Positions 10,301 through 20,237 of a DNA stretch of 64,000 nt are shown piece after piece. The stretch covers positions 1 to 64,000 of the forward strand of contig JAKMXF010000018.1 of the NCBI GenBank assembly GCA_024704765.1, in the 5' to 3' direction. The translations under genes were made by a program, and so were the position numbers. Within the stretch, counting starts at the first letter, position 1, and each line of letters starts with the position of its first letter. The notes under the pieces are model-generated. The model saw only the letters and a list, made by a program, of their open reading frames with translations, was not told the DNA's origin and did not search any database. Origin of the DNA: Oopsacas minuta (lineage: Eukaryota > Porifera > Hexactinellida > Lyssacinosida > Leucopsacidae).

Positions 10301-10785
10301 AATTGAAGAGTTGTGTGTTGTTTCGTCAGAATTGCCCCCTATATGCATGCTTTTAACCATGGATGGGGTTTCGTTTAATATATAAACAAATTTCCCGGTC
10401 TAACCAAGCGAGGCCGCGAGGGATAAACAACATCCAAGCAGATAAACTAATCCCCATCCATGGTTAAATATCTAATAAGCATATAGAGGTAAGTCAATTT
10501 CTCATAAATACTCTCTATTTGACTTGTTGTATTATCCATAGTCCGCTAAGCAATCAGCTATATAATCCCTCCCCGTATATAGATAAAACAGCATCCATAG
10601 AGGCTACACACCCCATAGGACGGGTCCGAGCCCTCTACGAATTCACGTCTAGCTCTGATGGAGAACTGTCAATAATAGCAGGCAAGGAAATGCTACTTCT
10701 TGAGAACGATGGGTCCGGATGGATTTATGTGGACTTCAACGGGAAGAAAGGGTTTGTACCTCTGAGCTATGTGGAGACTATATGA
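7373..10785 (+). CDS. TRIP10/FNBP1: F-BAR / HR1 / SH3 protein of the CIP4-FBP17-TOCA1 family
   Basis: Nine exons close in frame: 7373-7559, 7663-7889, 8031-8168, 8457-8573, 8746-9036, 9145-9378, 9628-9840, 10007-10238, 10583-10785 (613 aa). The F-BAR domain spans roughly residues 25-310 and opens with the typical FGLELWDQYEELVKYTDQGV. The HR1 region (HLPPNPQKKMINDKIEAI..., about residues 345-430) matches the Cdc42-binding helical pair of this family. A Ser/Asp/Pro-rich linker (TADTDSDFSDDDDTP) leads to a C-terminal SH3 domain (VRALYEFTSSSDGELSI, GWIYVDFNGKKGFVP). Family members bend membranes and link Cdc42 and N-WASP/dynamin to endocytosis and actin assembly. The last exon uses the acceptor at 10582; the AG at 10541 would break the frame. 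Introns carry long TTTG/TTTA tracts (7560-7655, 8169-8450), and intron 8 contains a palindromic element. Confidence 0.93.
10333..10489. repeat. CCATGG palindromic MITE-like element in F-BAR intron 8
   Basis: The ends are inverted copies: CCCCCTATATGC...TTAACCATGGATGGGG at the left and CCCCATCCATGGTTAA...GCATATAGAGG at the right. The same ends recur at about 30652-30765 (cadherin intron), 41184-41275 (clathrin intron) and partially near 42745. Confidence 0.75.
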
Positions 10786-10942
10786 GTGTTTTTATTGCTG
10801 TAAATATTATCAACTTGTTTATTTGTATATTTGTTTGTTTGTTTGTTTGTTTGTTTGTTGTTAGCCAAGGATGCTTGAATCTGTTTATATTCGTTACATT
10901 ATTTATAAAGTATGTTTTAGTAAACAAATATTTGTGTTGATG

Positions 10943-10999
<57 letters not shown>

Positions 11000-11129
11000 G
11001 GCATTATATTTGTTTGTTTGTTATGATATATTATAATAGCATAGGATTCAAGAAGTATGTGGAGTACAGATGTAATATTAAAAATACACACAGGAATAAA
11101 ATTAGAAAACACAACCCAACACCTATCAT
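10786..11129. other. Convergent 3' ends with simple repeats
   Basis: The stretch lies between the F-BAR stop codon and the stop codon of the minus-strand Pro-Glu gene. It holds a TTTG run (about 10830-10860), a perfect TTA tract (10944-11000) and a 3' flank shared with 15200-15356 of the paralogue. No gene is seen. Confidence 0.6.
10944..11000. repeat. (TTA)n microsatellite
   Basis: About 19 uninterrupted TTA/ATT units. Confidence 0.95.
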
Positions 11130-13944
11130 TTAGTCTTTTTTAACCTCTCCGTCAGCAGCTGGGGGGTCTGTCACCACCTCATCTTTGGGAGCTTCCGGTG
11201 TAGCCTCTGTAGTAGGAGCCTTAGCGGGAACGACCGCTTCATCTTTGAGAACTTCCGGTGTAGCCTCTATACCCTGAGCCTCAGCGGGAAGGACGGCTTC
11301 ATCTTTGGGAGCTTCAGTAGCTAGGGTATCTTCCTTAGGTGGATCAGCTGTCGCGCCTTCCTTAAGGGGGTCAGCTGTCGCGCCTTCCTTAGGGAGCTCA
11401 GCTGTCGCGCCATCCTTAGGTGGATCAGCTGTCGTGCCGTCTTTAGGAGCATCAGCTGGAGTTACATCCTTCTTTTCTATAGATGTATAGATGGTAACAT
11501 TAGACGTATACTATAGCGTAACCATCAGCAAACAGCTGTGAGATAGGGAGGGAGTATTATATAATGACAAAAGGATTGGTGCCAAAATTACAAGAATTAT
11601 ATACCCAATGTGTACACCTACACCCCATGATGTAACCACTTTACGGAGATTTCTCAGGACAGTGCACATCTCCTCTGCCATTAACATATCATTAACAGGC
11701 AAAAGGTGTAAAATATGAACTTTTAGAACTGTTGAATTATCCTTACCTCTCCTACTACCTCTTTTTGTTGGTATAACTTTCTCTTTATAATGCTAAAGAT
11801 AGATTAAAGTAAATAATAACAACAACAAACATTAATATACCAATCACTTACTTTCTGTCTATTCTCATCTAGTTTAGCTATCCATACACTAAAAGGAGAA
11901 GTAACATTAATAATATTAACACCCTGTGGATATAACAGTAGTCCCAGCTAATCAGAATAGGACCTATTCGGAAAGTTGGAAACTGTACTCAAAATATAGT
12001 TTCAATACTGCATTCCTATGTCCGTTGCTAGGAACAGTACTCACCTTGCATCTGCATCATTTCCTGCACAGAAGTAAGTAGGTTTTCCAAGAATTAGAAC
12101 AACAAAACAACAGTTAGCTTGTGCTCCACCGAATGGTGCGGGCTTTTTGGGAGTCTTGTCCTCTTCTAGCGTACTAACTCCTGTACAGTTCTCTATAGAT
12201 AGTGCTGCTGCTGCTGGTCTCCTATTACCTTCGTAGTCCTTGGCGAGGTTATACATCTTTAGGATCCGTCCTTCTTCTGATAGAACCACCGCCTGTTTCT
12301 TCCATCCCTTGGAGAAAACTCCAACAGCTATAAATGAGAGAAAATATAAATCCACTGTTAGTTGGAATTTGTTTCAGCTCGACGCCTCATCCAGTTGACC
12401 TGCCGTATGAATATCGTAATTACAGTCAACTCCTGTTATATCTAACACAGATATATAGAAATACCCGCTTATATCGAGGTGTGAAATTGTACAAATAAGG
12501 TCCCAAACCGTTAAAGTAACATATACCTCATCGGTTATATCTAACCAATTATCACGGACCCTTAAGCTTAGATATAACACGAATTAACTATTAACCATTT
12601 GAATATTTTTTGATAGTTTTCAGTAATTCAATTTGCATTGAAACTAATTACTCTATAGTAGACATTCCTATCATGATATCTGATCACTAGGTATCTAAGC
12701 TATGCCATTAAGAATTGTTCTAGAACATTCTATAACTCACCATATTTTTGTAAGAATCCTGCATGAATATCTCCGTCCCTTAGTTTCTCTGGTAACACAT
12801 CAGGGGGTGGGGCTGGCTTCTCTTTCTTGGTTGCTGCTTTCTTTTCAGGGGCAGCTGGTTTTGATTTTACCTCTTCTGCCTATTATAAAAGAATTTTGAT
12901 AGGTCAATAATGAATGCCTAATTATTATTTCAGAATATTGGGAATACTACTTTGTACCAATCTCAACATATTATGTGGACCTCTCCCATAAACTGCAATA
13001 CAAATTTAGAGATCCACTGGACCACCAAAGGGTCCAGGATCCCAGTTTGAAAACAGATGATTTAGACACAATTCCATACCTTGTCTCCATCTGCGACAGG
13101 AGCTGGGGAAACTGTGTCGTCAGGTTTGGGGGTAGCCTCGACAGCAGCTGGTTCCTCTGTTTTGGGAGGATCGGGTTCATCTGGCTTGGCAGCTGGTTCT
13201 TCTGTTTTAGGTTCATCTACAGCTGGTGCTGTAGTATCATCAGCTATAATAATTATTATAAAGTTCGTATTGTATTTATAATAGTAATGTTAGTCAGAGA
13301 TTATAGGACAATGTGCAGAGACAGCTACCTAGTTTCACAGGCTCAGGTTCAGATGTGGAATCTTTAGGTGCCGGTTCAGGTTCAGGCTCAGGTGTGGAAT
13401 CTTTAGGTGCCGGTTCAGGTTCAGGCTCAGGTGTGGGATCTTTAGGTGCCGGTTCAGGTTCAGGCTCAGGTGTAGGATCTTTAGGTGCCGGTTCAGGTTC
13501 AGGCTCAGGTGTAGGATCCTTAGGTGCCGGTTCAGTTTCATGCTCAGGTGTAGGATCTTTAGGTGCCGGTTCAGGTTCAGGCTCAGGTGTAGGATCTTTA
13601 GGTGCCGGTTCAGGTTCAGGCTCAGGTGTGGGATCTTTAGGTGCCGGTTCAGGTTCAGGCTCAGGTGTGGGATTTTTAGGTTCCGGTTGAGGTTCAGGCT
13701 CAGGTGTGGGATTTTTAGGTTCCGGTTGAGGTTCAGGCTCAGGTGTGGGATTTTTAGGTTCCGGTTGAGGTTCAGGCTCAGGTGTGGGATTTTTAGGTTC
13801 CGGTTGAGGTTCAGGCTCAGGTGTGGGATTTTTAGGTTCCGGTTGAGGTTCAGGCTCAGGTGTGGGATCTTTAGGTCCCGGTTCAGGTTCAGGCTCAAGT
13901 GTTGGCGCCCGCCAACCAGCATATTCCTGTTCTGTATCAGACAT
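11130..13944 (-). CDS. PH-like domain protein with Pro-Glu-Pro repeat N-terminus (paralogue 1)
   Basis: Seven exons close in frame on the minus strand: 13944-13329, 13243-13080, 12879-12741, 12327-12045, 11888-11852, 11792-11747, 11476-11130 (543 aa). Exon 1 ([11 protein letters not shown]) encodes about 14 tandem units of 13 residues, first [13 protein letters not shown], then [13 protein letters not shown]. After a Pro/Lys/Glu linker, exons 3-5 encode a PH-like domain: [40 protein letters not shown], then [13 protein letters not shown] with the tryptophan expected in the C-terminal helix. The last exon is a second low-complexity region ([18 protein letters not shown]). I know no named family with this layout, so a lipid- or protein-binding PH on a disordered scaffold is inference. 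The exon structure matches the neighbour at 15357-19160, except that here the start codon is fused to the repeat exon. Confidence 0.85.
12423..12588. repeat. TA-flanked inverted-repeat element (pogo/Tc1-like MITE), copy in paralogue 1
   Basis: The ends are inverted repeats (CAGTCAACTCCTGTTATATC at the left, GATATAAC...GAATTAACT at the right). It lies in the intron before the PH exon, at the same place as the copy in paralogue 2, so insertion predates the gene duplication. Confidence 0.7.
13341..13890 (-). repeat. 39-bp coding tandem repeat
   Basis: About 14 units of 39 bp encode 13-residue Pro-Glu-Pro blocks. Two unit types are segregated: five QPEPKN units near the start codon and eight PAPKD units after them. 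One [10 protein letters not shown] variant unit matches the type that dominates the other paralogue. Confidence 0.95.
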
Positions 13945-15356
13945 TTTATCAATTACTCAAATTCAAAAATAATAAACTTTGTAGCTCTGTTCCTTGAGAT
14001 TAAACTCATTAGTATTATTGGACCAGGGATAGTCTTTCACCGTGAGGTTCGAGCTCATCTCTATCGAGATTGGTTAGTGTGAGATTTTAACTAATAATAT
14101 CCATAAACCCCTGTAGAGTTCAAATAAAGTATATAAGAAATGTACAAATACTACAAATCAAAGATTGAATTGTAACTAATTTGGTTATCGCATTTAACAA
14201 ACAGACCATCTTCATATTCCTCTTTAGAGAATAGTTCGGGAATTATGTTTATTTTCCGGGCGATATTCAACTAGAGGGGTCAGGGGATATATATGACGCC
14301 ATATATGGTTCGGTCGGATCTACAATGGGGGACCAAATATAGCATGACAGTAATATATAAAATACCATTCTTATGGCAACCCCAATGTCCTAGTCTGTGT
14401 CTGCGTCATGTCAAAACAGTACAATTCAACTTAAGCCTATCCGACCAAACTCACCCAAGTTACCAACCTCAAAGTACACCACACAAGTATACACTAACTC
14501 TCACGGGGTTGTGCCTCAAACATATCCGAAAAGAGTACACTAGACCAGAGTAACCCGACTCCAATATGTCAGTCTCGCCAATATAAATACTCTCACACAG
14601 GAAGATGATAACTCGTTCAAAGATAGTACATTTGATTTATAATTATTGTAATGTATCAAAGGTTTGTAGTTTGTTAAAATTGACTTCGTTCTTTGTTGTT
14701 TTAGAATAAATGAGTTAAAGTCTCACAAGACTATCCCTGGTCCAATAATACTAATGAGTTAAAATCTCATGCAACAGCTCTTACCAGTTCCTCAATAATT
14801 TTGTGATAAAACGCTAAATATGGTGACAAAAAATCACATATCTTCGATATAACCGATGGAATATATGTAACTTTGACTGTTTTGGGCCATATTTGTATAA
14901 TTTCACACTTCGATATAAGTGGGTATTGGAGGGGATGCCATATGTCCAATGACACTAGTCTTGAACACGTACATGCAGTTTACCTCTCGGACATGTCTAC
15001 TGTACTATCCCTCCCTCCCGAGGTATTAAAAAGTCGGGATGCAACCAGAACCTTGATAATTGGGTTTTTGACATGTGACACCTAATATCTGAGAAAAGGG
15101 ACAATAACAAGCACACAGAGGGGCTTACCCAATCCCTGAGGGTGGGATAAGGACATTATACCCCATAATCCTATATCTCCCTCTAATCAGCTGTAACCAT
15201 GATTGGATAATGATATATGTTATAATAGCATAGGATAAATATTGTATACATCTAATCTATAACTAATAACCTATTCAAGAAGTATGTGGAGTACAGATGT
15301 AATATTAAAAATACACACAGGAATAAAATTAGAAAACACAACCTAACACCTATCAT
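13945..15356. other. Spacer between the two Pro-Glu paralogues
   Basis: It holds a 773-bp inverted-repeat element (13996-14768), a degenerate TA-type element near 14821-14932 (TTCGATATAACCGATGG...CTTCGATATAAG), and from about 15175 a 3' flank shared with 11030-11129. No gene is seen. Confidence 0.6.
13996..14768. repeat. 773-bp element with ~45-bp terminal inverted repeats
   Basis: The left end reads GAGATTAAACTCATTAGTAT then TATTGGACCAGGGATAGTCT. The right end is its inverted copy with few mismatches (AGACTATCCCTGGTCCAATA ... GAGTTAAAATCTC). The interior has no long reading frame, so this is probably a non-autonomous DNA element. It starts about 50 bp upstream of the paralogue 1 start codon. 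Confidence 0.75.
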
Positions 15357-18300
15357 TTAGTCTTTTTTATCCTCTCCGTCACCAGCTGGGGGCACCTCAT
15401 CTTTGGGAGCTTCCGATGTAGTCTCTGTACCCTGAGCATCATCCTTAGGTGGATCAGCTGTCGCGCCTTCCTTAGGTGGTTCAGAAGTCGCACCTTCCTT
15501 AGGTGGTTCAGAAGTCGCGCCTTCCTTAGGTGGTTCAGAAGTCGCGCCTTCCTTAGGTGGTTCAGAAGTCGCGCCGTCCTTAGGTGGTTCAGAAGTCGCG
15601 CCGTCTTTAGGAGCATCACCTGCAGCTACATCCTTCTTTTCTATAGATGTATAGATGATAACATTAGATGTATACTATAGTGTAACATCAGCAAACAGCT
15701 GTGAGAAAGGGAGGGAGTATTATATGTCAAAAGCCTTCATTCTGATTGGTGCCAAAATTAGAAGAATTATATACCCAATGTGTACACCTACACCCCATGA
15801 TGTAACCACTTTACATAGATTTCTCAGGACAGTGCACATCTCCTCTGCCATTAACATATCATTAACAGGCTAAAGGTGTGAAAATATGAACTTTTAGAAC
15901 TGTTGAATTATCCTTACCTCTCTTACTACCTCTTTTTGTTGGTATAACTTTCTCTTTATAATGCTAAAGATAGATTAAAGTAAACAATAACAACAACAAA
16001 CATTAATATACCAATCACTTACTTTCTGTCTATTCTCATTTAGTTTATCTATCCATACACTAAAAGGAGAAGTAACATTAATAATATTAACACCCTGTGG
16101 ATATACACAGTAAACCCCCGCTAATATAATTAGGACCTATAGGTCATATATGTTCTAGAATATTCTAAATACCCAATTCAACTGTCAACAAATGCTATAC
16201 ACGTGTTGCCAGCATTTTCATGGATTGTAAAACTTCCTTAAAACTGTACTCAAAATATAGTTTCAATACTGTATTCCTATGTCCGTTGCTAGGGACAGTA
16301 CTCACCTTGCATCTGCATCATTTTCTGCACAGAAGTAAGTAGGTTTTCCAAGAATTAGAATAACAAAACAACAGTTAGCTTGTGCTCCACCGAATGGTGC
16401 AGGCTTTTTGGGAGTTTTGTCCTCTTCTAGAGTAGTAACCCCTGTACAGTTCTCTATAGATAGTGCTGCTGCTGCTGATTTCTTAGGAGCATCGTAGTCC
16501 TTGGCTAGGTTAAACATCTTTAGGACCCGTCCTTCTTCTGATAGAACCACCGCCTGTTTCTTCCATCCCTTGGAGAAAAGTCCAACAGCTATAAATGAGA
16601 GAAAATATAAATCCACTGTTAGTTGGAACTTGTTTCAGCTCGACGCCTCATCCAGTTGACCTGCCGTATGAATATCGTAATTACAGTCAACTCCTGTTAT
16701 ATGTAACACATATATAGAAATACCCGCTTATATCGAGGTGTAAAATTGTACAAATAAGGTCCCAAACCCTTAAAGTAACAAATACTTCATCGGTTATATC
16801 TAACCAATTATCACGGACCCTTAAGCTTAGATATAACACGAATTAACTGTATTATGATAACGTCACAAAGAAATGAATTCCTGCCTGCCCGGCCGTATGG
16901 ACATCTTATGAAGCTGAAATAAGCTTCTCATTTACAGCTGCCCTCTTGCTTGTAGTTCTTAAATATTCACAATAGAATGCTAATTATATGTTCAATGGTT
17001 CAAATAGAAATTATCTTGGCTAACACACTATGTCCTCAACATTCCATTCTACATCATAGTCTCCTAAGAAATGCGTAGGGTGATACGTAGATACTGTTAT
17101 GCTTCATTGTTATGTTAGAAGCCTGATTCTAATTGAAATTCCTAAGCAATCAACTCTTCGAAGAATGCTATCCATTTTAATTATTTTATTGTTCACTCGA
17201 TTTCACTAGATTTACAAGGATTCGACACATAGTAGCAACCATATGGTGTATAGGAATGTGATTGCACGTGCATACGAATACGTACATCTGTGGAGATATT
17301 TCTTAGTGGTCTCTGAATTGATTAGAAATTATCATATATTCTTGGAAGTAATTATTTAAGTTCAGCCTTAGAATTCATTCCTTATGAAATAAACAGAATC
17401 ACCATTTTTGAATAATTTCCAGATATTTTGAATATTTTTTGATAGTTTTCAGTAATTCAATTATAATTCAATTTGCATTGAAACTAATTACTCTATAGTA
17501 GACATTCCAATCATGATATCTGATCACTAGGTATCTAAGCTATGCCATTAAGACTTGTTCTAGAACATTCTATAACTCACAATATTTTTGTAAGAATCCT
17601 GCATGAATATCTCCGTCCCTTAGTTTCTCTGGTAACACATCAGGGGGTGGGACTGGCTTCTCTTTCTTGGTTGCTGCTTTCTTTTCAGGGGCAGCTGGTT
17701 TTGATTTTACCTCTTCTGCCTATTATAAAAGAATTTTGATAGGTCAATAATGAATGCCTAATTATTATTTCAGAATATTGGGAATACTACTTTGTACCAA
17801 TTTCAACATATTATGTGGACCTCTCTCATAAACTACAATACAAATTTAGAGATCCAGTGGACCAACAAAGGGTCCAGGATCCCAGTTTGAAAATAGATGA
17901 TTTAGACACAATTCCATACCTTGTCTCCATCTGCGACAGGAGCTGGGGAAACTGTGTCGTCAGGTTTGAGGGTAGGGTCGGCTGGTTTAGCAGCTGGTTC
18001 TTCTACTTTGGCGGGCTCAGGTGATTCATCTAGCTTGGTAGCTGCTTCCTCTGTTTTTTGGGGATCAGCTGTTTCTTCTGCTTTAGGTTCACCTACAGCT
18101 GGTGGTGCCTCTGTCTGTGTCACAGGTGCTGGTGTTGGCTCAGCTGGTGGTGTCTCTGTCTGTGTCACAGGTGCTGGTGTTGGTTCAGCTGGTGGTGTCT
18201 CTGTCTGTGTCACAGGTGCTGGTGTTGGCTCAGCTGGTGGTGTCCCTGTCTGTGTCTCAGGTGGTGCTATAGTATCATCAGCTATAATAATTATTATAAA

Positions 18301-19160
18301 GTTTGTATTGTAGTTATAATAGTAATGTTAGTCAGAGATTATAGGACAATGTGCAGAGACAGCTACCTGGTTTCACAGGCTCAGGTTCAGGTGTTGGCGG
18401 TTTTGGTGCCGGTTCAGGTTCAGGTGTGGGATCTTTAGGTGCCGGTTCAGGTTCAGGTTCAGGTGTGGGATCTTTAGGTGCCGGTTCAGGTTCAGGCTCA
18501 GGTGTGGGATCTTTAGGTGCCGGTTCAGTTTCATGCTCAGGTGTAGGATCCTTAGGTGCCGTTTCAGTTTCATGCTCAAGTGTAGGATCCTTAGGTGCCG
18601 GTTCAGTTTCATGCTCAAGTGTAGGATCCTTAGGTGCCGGTTCAGTTTCATGCTCAGGTGTAGGATCCTTAGGTGCCGGTTCAGTTTCATGCTCAGATGT
18701 GGGATCTTTAGGTGCCGGTTCAGGCGCAGGTGTAGGATCTTTAGGTGCCGGTTCAGTTTCATGCTCAGATGTGGGATCTTTAGGTGCCGGTTCAGGCTCA
18801 GGTGTGGGATCTTTAGGTGTCGGTTCAGGCTCAGGTGTGGGATCTTTAGGTGTCGGTTCAGGTTCATGTGTGGAATCCTTAGGTTCAGGTTCAGGACTTG
18901 GAGCCTTTGCTTCTGGAGTGAGGGTTTTTTGTGTAACTTCCTGAGACACTCCGTTAGCCGTATCGCCTGAATTTATGCACAAATAAATCTGATTGGCTCA
19001 ATTGGTTTATTATCTGTCGGATCTTGGTTTGGATACGAGCTGAGGCTGCACCCTGCACCATTGTCCAAATACACAAATATCCTATTTATTTACTAAACAC
19101 ACAAACAAACAAACAAACAAATATAAACCAACCAGTATTATCTTTTTCTGTATCAGACAT
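15357..19160 (-). CDS. PH-like domain protein with Pro-Glu-Pro repeat N-terminus (paralogue 2)
   Basis: Eight exons close in frame: 19160-19133, 18966-18367, 18281-17920, 17719-17581, 16588-16306, 16059-16023, 15963-15918, 15640-15357 (592 aa). A 28-nt first exon (MSDTEKDNT) is spliced to a repeat exon with 11- and 13-residue units, many of [13 protein letters not shown] type. Exon 3 adds a second repeat ([15 protein letters not shown]). The PH-like core ([44 protein letters not shown]) is nearly identical to paralogue 1. The last exon holds about six EPPKEGATS repeats. All shared intron phases are identical to paralogue 1, showing a tandem duplication. The intron before the PH exon is about 570 bp longer here (roughly 16853-17425). 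A TATA box lies about 60 bp upstream of the start codon. Function is unknown. Confidence 0.85.
16684..16849. repeat. TA-flanked inverted-repeat element, copy in paralogue 2
   Basis: The same element as at 12423, here with intact CAGTCAAC...TTAACTG ends and flanking TA dinucleotides, the target-site signature of Tc1/mariner/pogo elements. Confidence 0.75.
18385..18900 (-). repeat. 33/39-bp coding tandem repeat
   Basis: Mixed 11- and 13-residue units, with [10 protein letters not shown] the most common type. It is homologous to the array at 13341-13890 but reorganised. Confidence 0.95.
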
Positions 19161-19220
19161 CTTATCAATTATTCAAATGCAATAATAATAAAGAAATTTC
19201 CTTAACTCCTATCTCAGCTC

Positions 19221-19228
19221 CTTTTATA
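19221..19228 (-). promoter_or_regulatory. TATA box of Pro-Glu paralogue 2
   Basis: TATAAAAG on the minus strand, about 60 bp upstream of the ATG at 19160, in GCTCC-flanked context. This spacing fits a TATA-driven promoter with a short 5' UTR. Confidence 0.65.
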
Positions 19229-19431
19229 TTGGAAGAGGTCTGTTAGGCTAATTCAGAAATTTGATATTTCTAAACACAAGGCCTAGGCTTCTATGAAGCC
19301 AGTGCTTACTGAATGGATTATTAGGAATTATGTTTTGCTCTCAATTACATTTCTTAGTGATTACTATTCTGCTTTGGAATGTGGATGGTCAACCTATACA
19401 AATACCACTCCGAGATCCGATTTCCCATGAT

Positions 19432-19565
19432 CAGTCAACTCCCCCTTATATCGAAGTGTGAATTGTATAAATATTGTCCCAAACCTTCAAAGTAACATTA
19501 ATTCCATTGGTTATATCGGAGTAATTATTACCGTACCTTGAGCTTAGATATACAGGAGTTGACTA
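19432..19565. repeat. TA-type inverted-repeat element upstream of paralogue 2
   Basis: CAGTCAACTCCCCCTTATAT at the left and its inverted match (GATATACAGGAGTTGACTA) at the right, with a family-typical interior (GTCCCAAACC, CCATTGGTTATATC). Confidence 0.75.
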
Positions 19566-19644
19566 TATTAGTAGTATAGAATATTCTGAATGTGTGATAA
19601 ATACGATCACTCTAGGTGAAATAGGCTCAATTCCAGCAGATGTA

Positions 19645-19709
19645 TTAGTAAAAAGGGACCTGGTAGTATGTGGATTGATTCTCATCGGCAGCTTCACTAT
19701 CCTTCATTC
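19645..19709 (-). pseudogene. Orphan terminal exon of the Pro-Glu/PH family (A)
   Basis: After an AG at 19710-19711, a phase-1 exon reads MKDSEAADENQSTYYQVPFY then stops. It aligns in phase and position with the last exons of the paralogues (KKDV...) and with orphan exon B. Upstream intron-like sequence is also shared, but no PH exon is found to the right, so this is probably a relic. Confidence 0.5.
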
Positions 19710-19787
19710 CTACTCGCAATAGAATCACTCTTGGACAGCAGTTATAGGGAGCTATCCCACTTCAAGAGGTATGTAGAATACAGGAAT

Positions 19788-19977
19788 CCCGGAAATTTCG
19801 TCCCCAGGAATTTTCGTTCCCGGATTTACCCATCAGGTAGTCAACTTCATAAAAATCCACAGATCCTTCCCTCCATATCAGTTACTTCTCAGCTAGAATC
19901 CAACAAAACTCCCCCCTACGCACTCTGATCCACTTTAAATTCCGGGAACGAAAATTCCTGGGGACGAAATTTCCGGG
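19788..19977. repeat. 190-bp foldback element with ~35-bp inverted ends
   Basis: CCGGAAATTTCGTCCCCAGG then AATTTTCGTTCCCGG at the left is mirrored at 19941-19977. It could form a long hairpin. No coding capacity. Confidence 0.85.
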
Positions 19978-20169
19978 GACGAAGTTCCGTTTACCAGAAT
20001 ACAGATGTTATATTAAAAAGGGTTTATTCAGCCGGTTCTTCTGCTTTTGCCAGCCCTCTCACACACCTAATCATATTTTCAGCATGAAGTGATGTATAGA
20101 ATATTCTGAATATATGATAAATAGAATCACTCTGGGATAAATAGAATCAAGTCGAGTACAGATGTATTA

Positions 20170-20237
20170 TTAAAAAGGGACATCCTCGTAGTACATGTAT
20201 TTTTGATCCTCGTCGGCAGCCTCATTCTCCTTCCTTC
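20170..20237 (-). pseudogene. Orphan terminal exon of the Pro-Glu/PH family (B)
   Basis: After an acceptor AATAG, a phase-1 exon of 23 codons reads RKENEAADEDQKYMYYEDVP and ends in F-stop. Its upstream flank (ATAATAACATTTGACATATA) resembles the intron before the last exon of both paralogues. Together with exon A it indicates at least one further, now fragmented, family member. Confidence 0.5.

Noticed and set aside
13335-14082. Long overlapping open frames on both strands through the Pro-Glu repeats
   Set aside because: A 39-bp unit without stops stays open in several frames. Only the minus-strand frame with MSDTEQ start and in-phase splicing to the PH exons makes a coherent gene; Ser-Gly and Arg-Phe-Cys frames are artefacts.
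18351-18970. Plus-strand frames across the second repeat exon
   Set aside because: Same repeat artefact as above.
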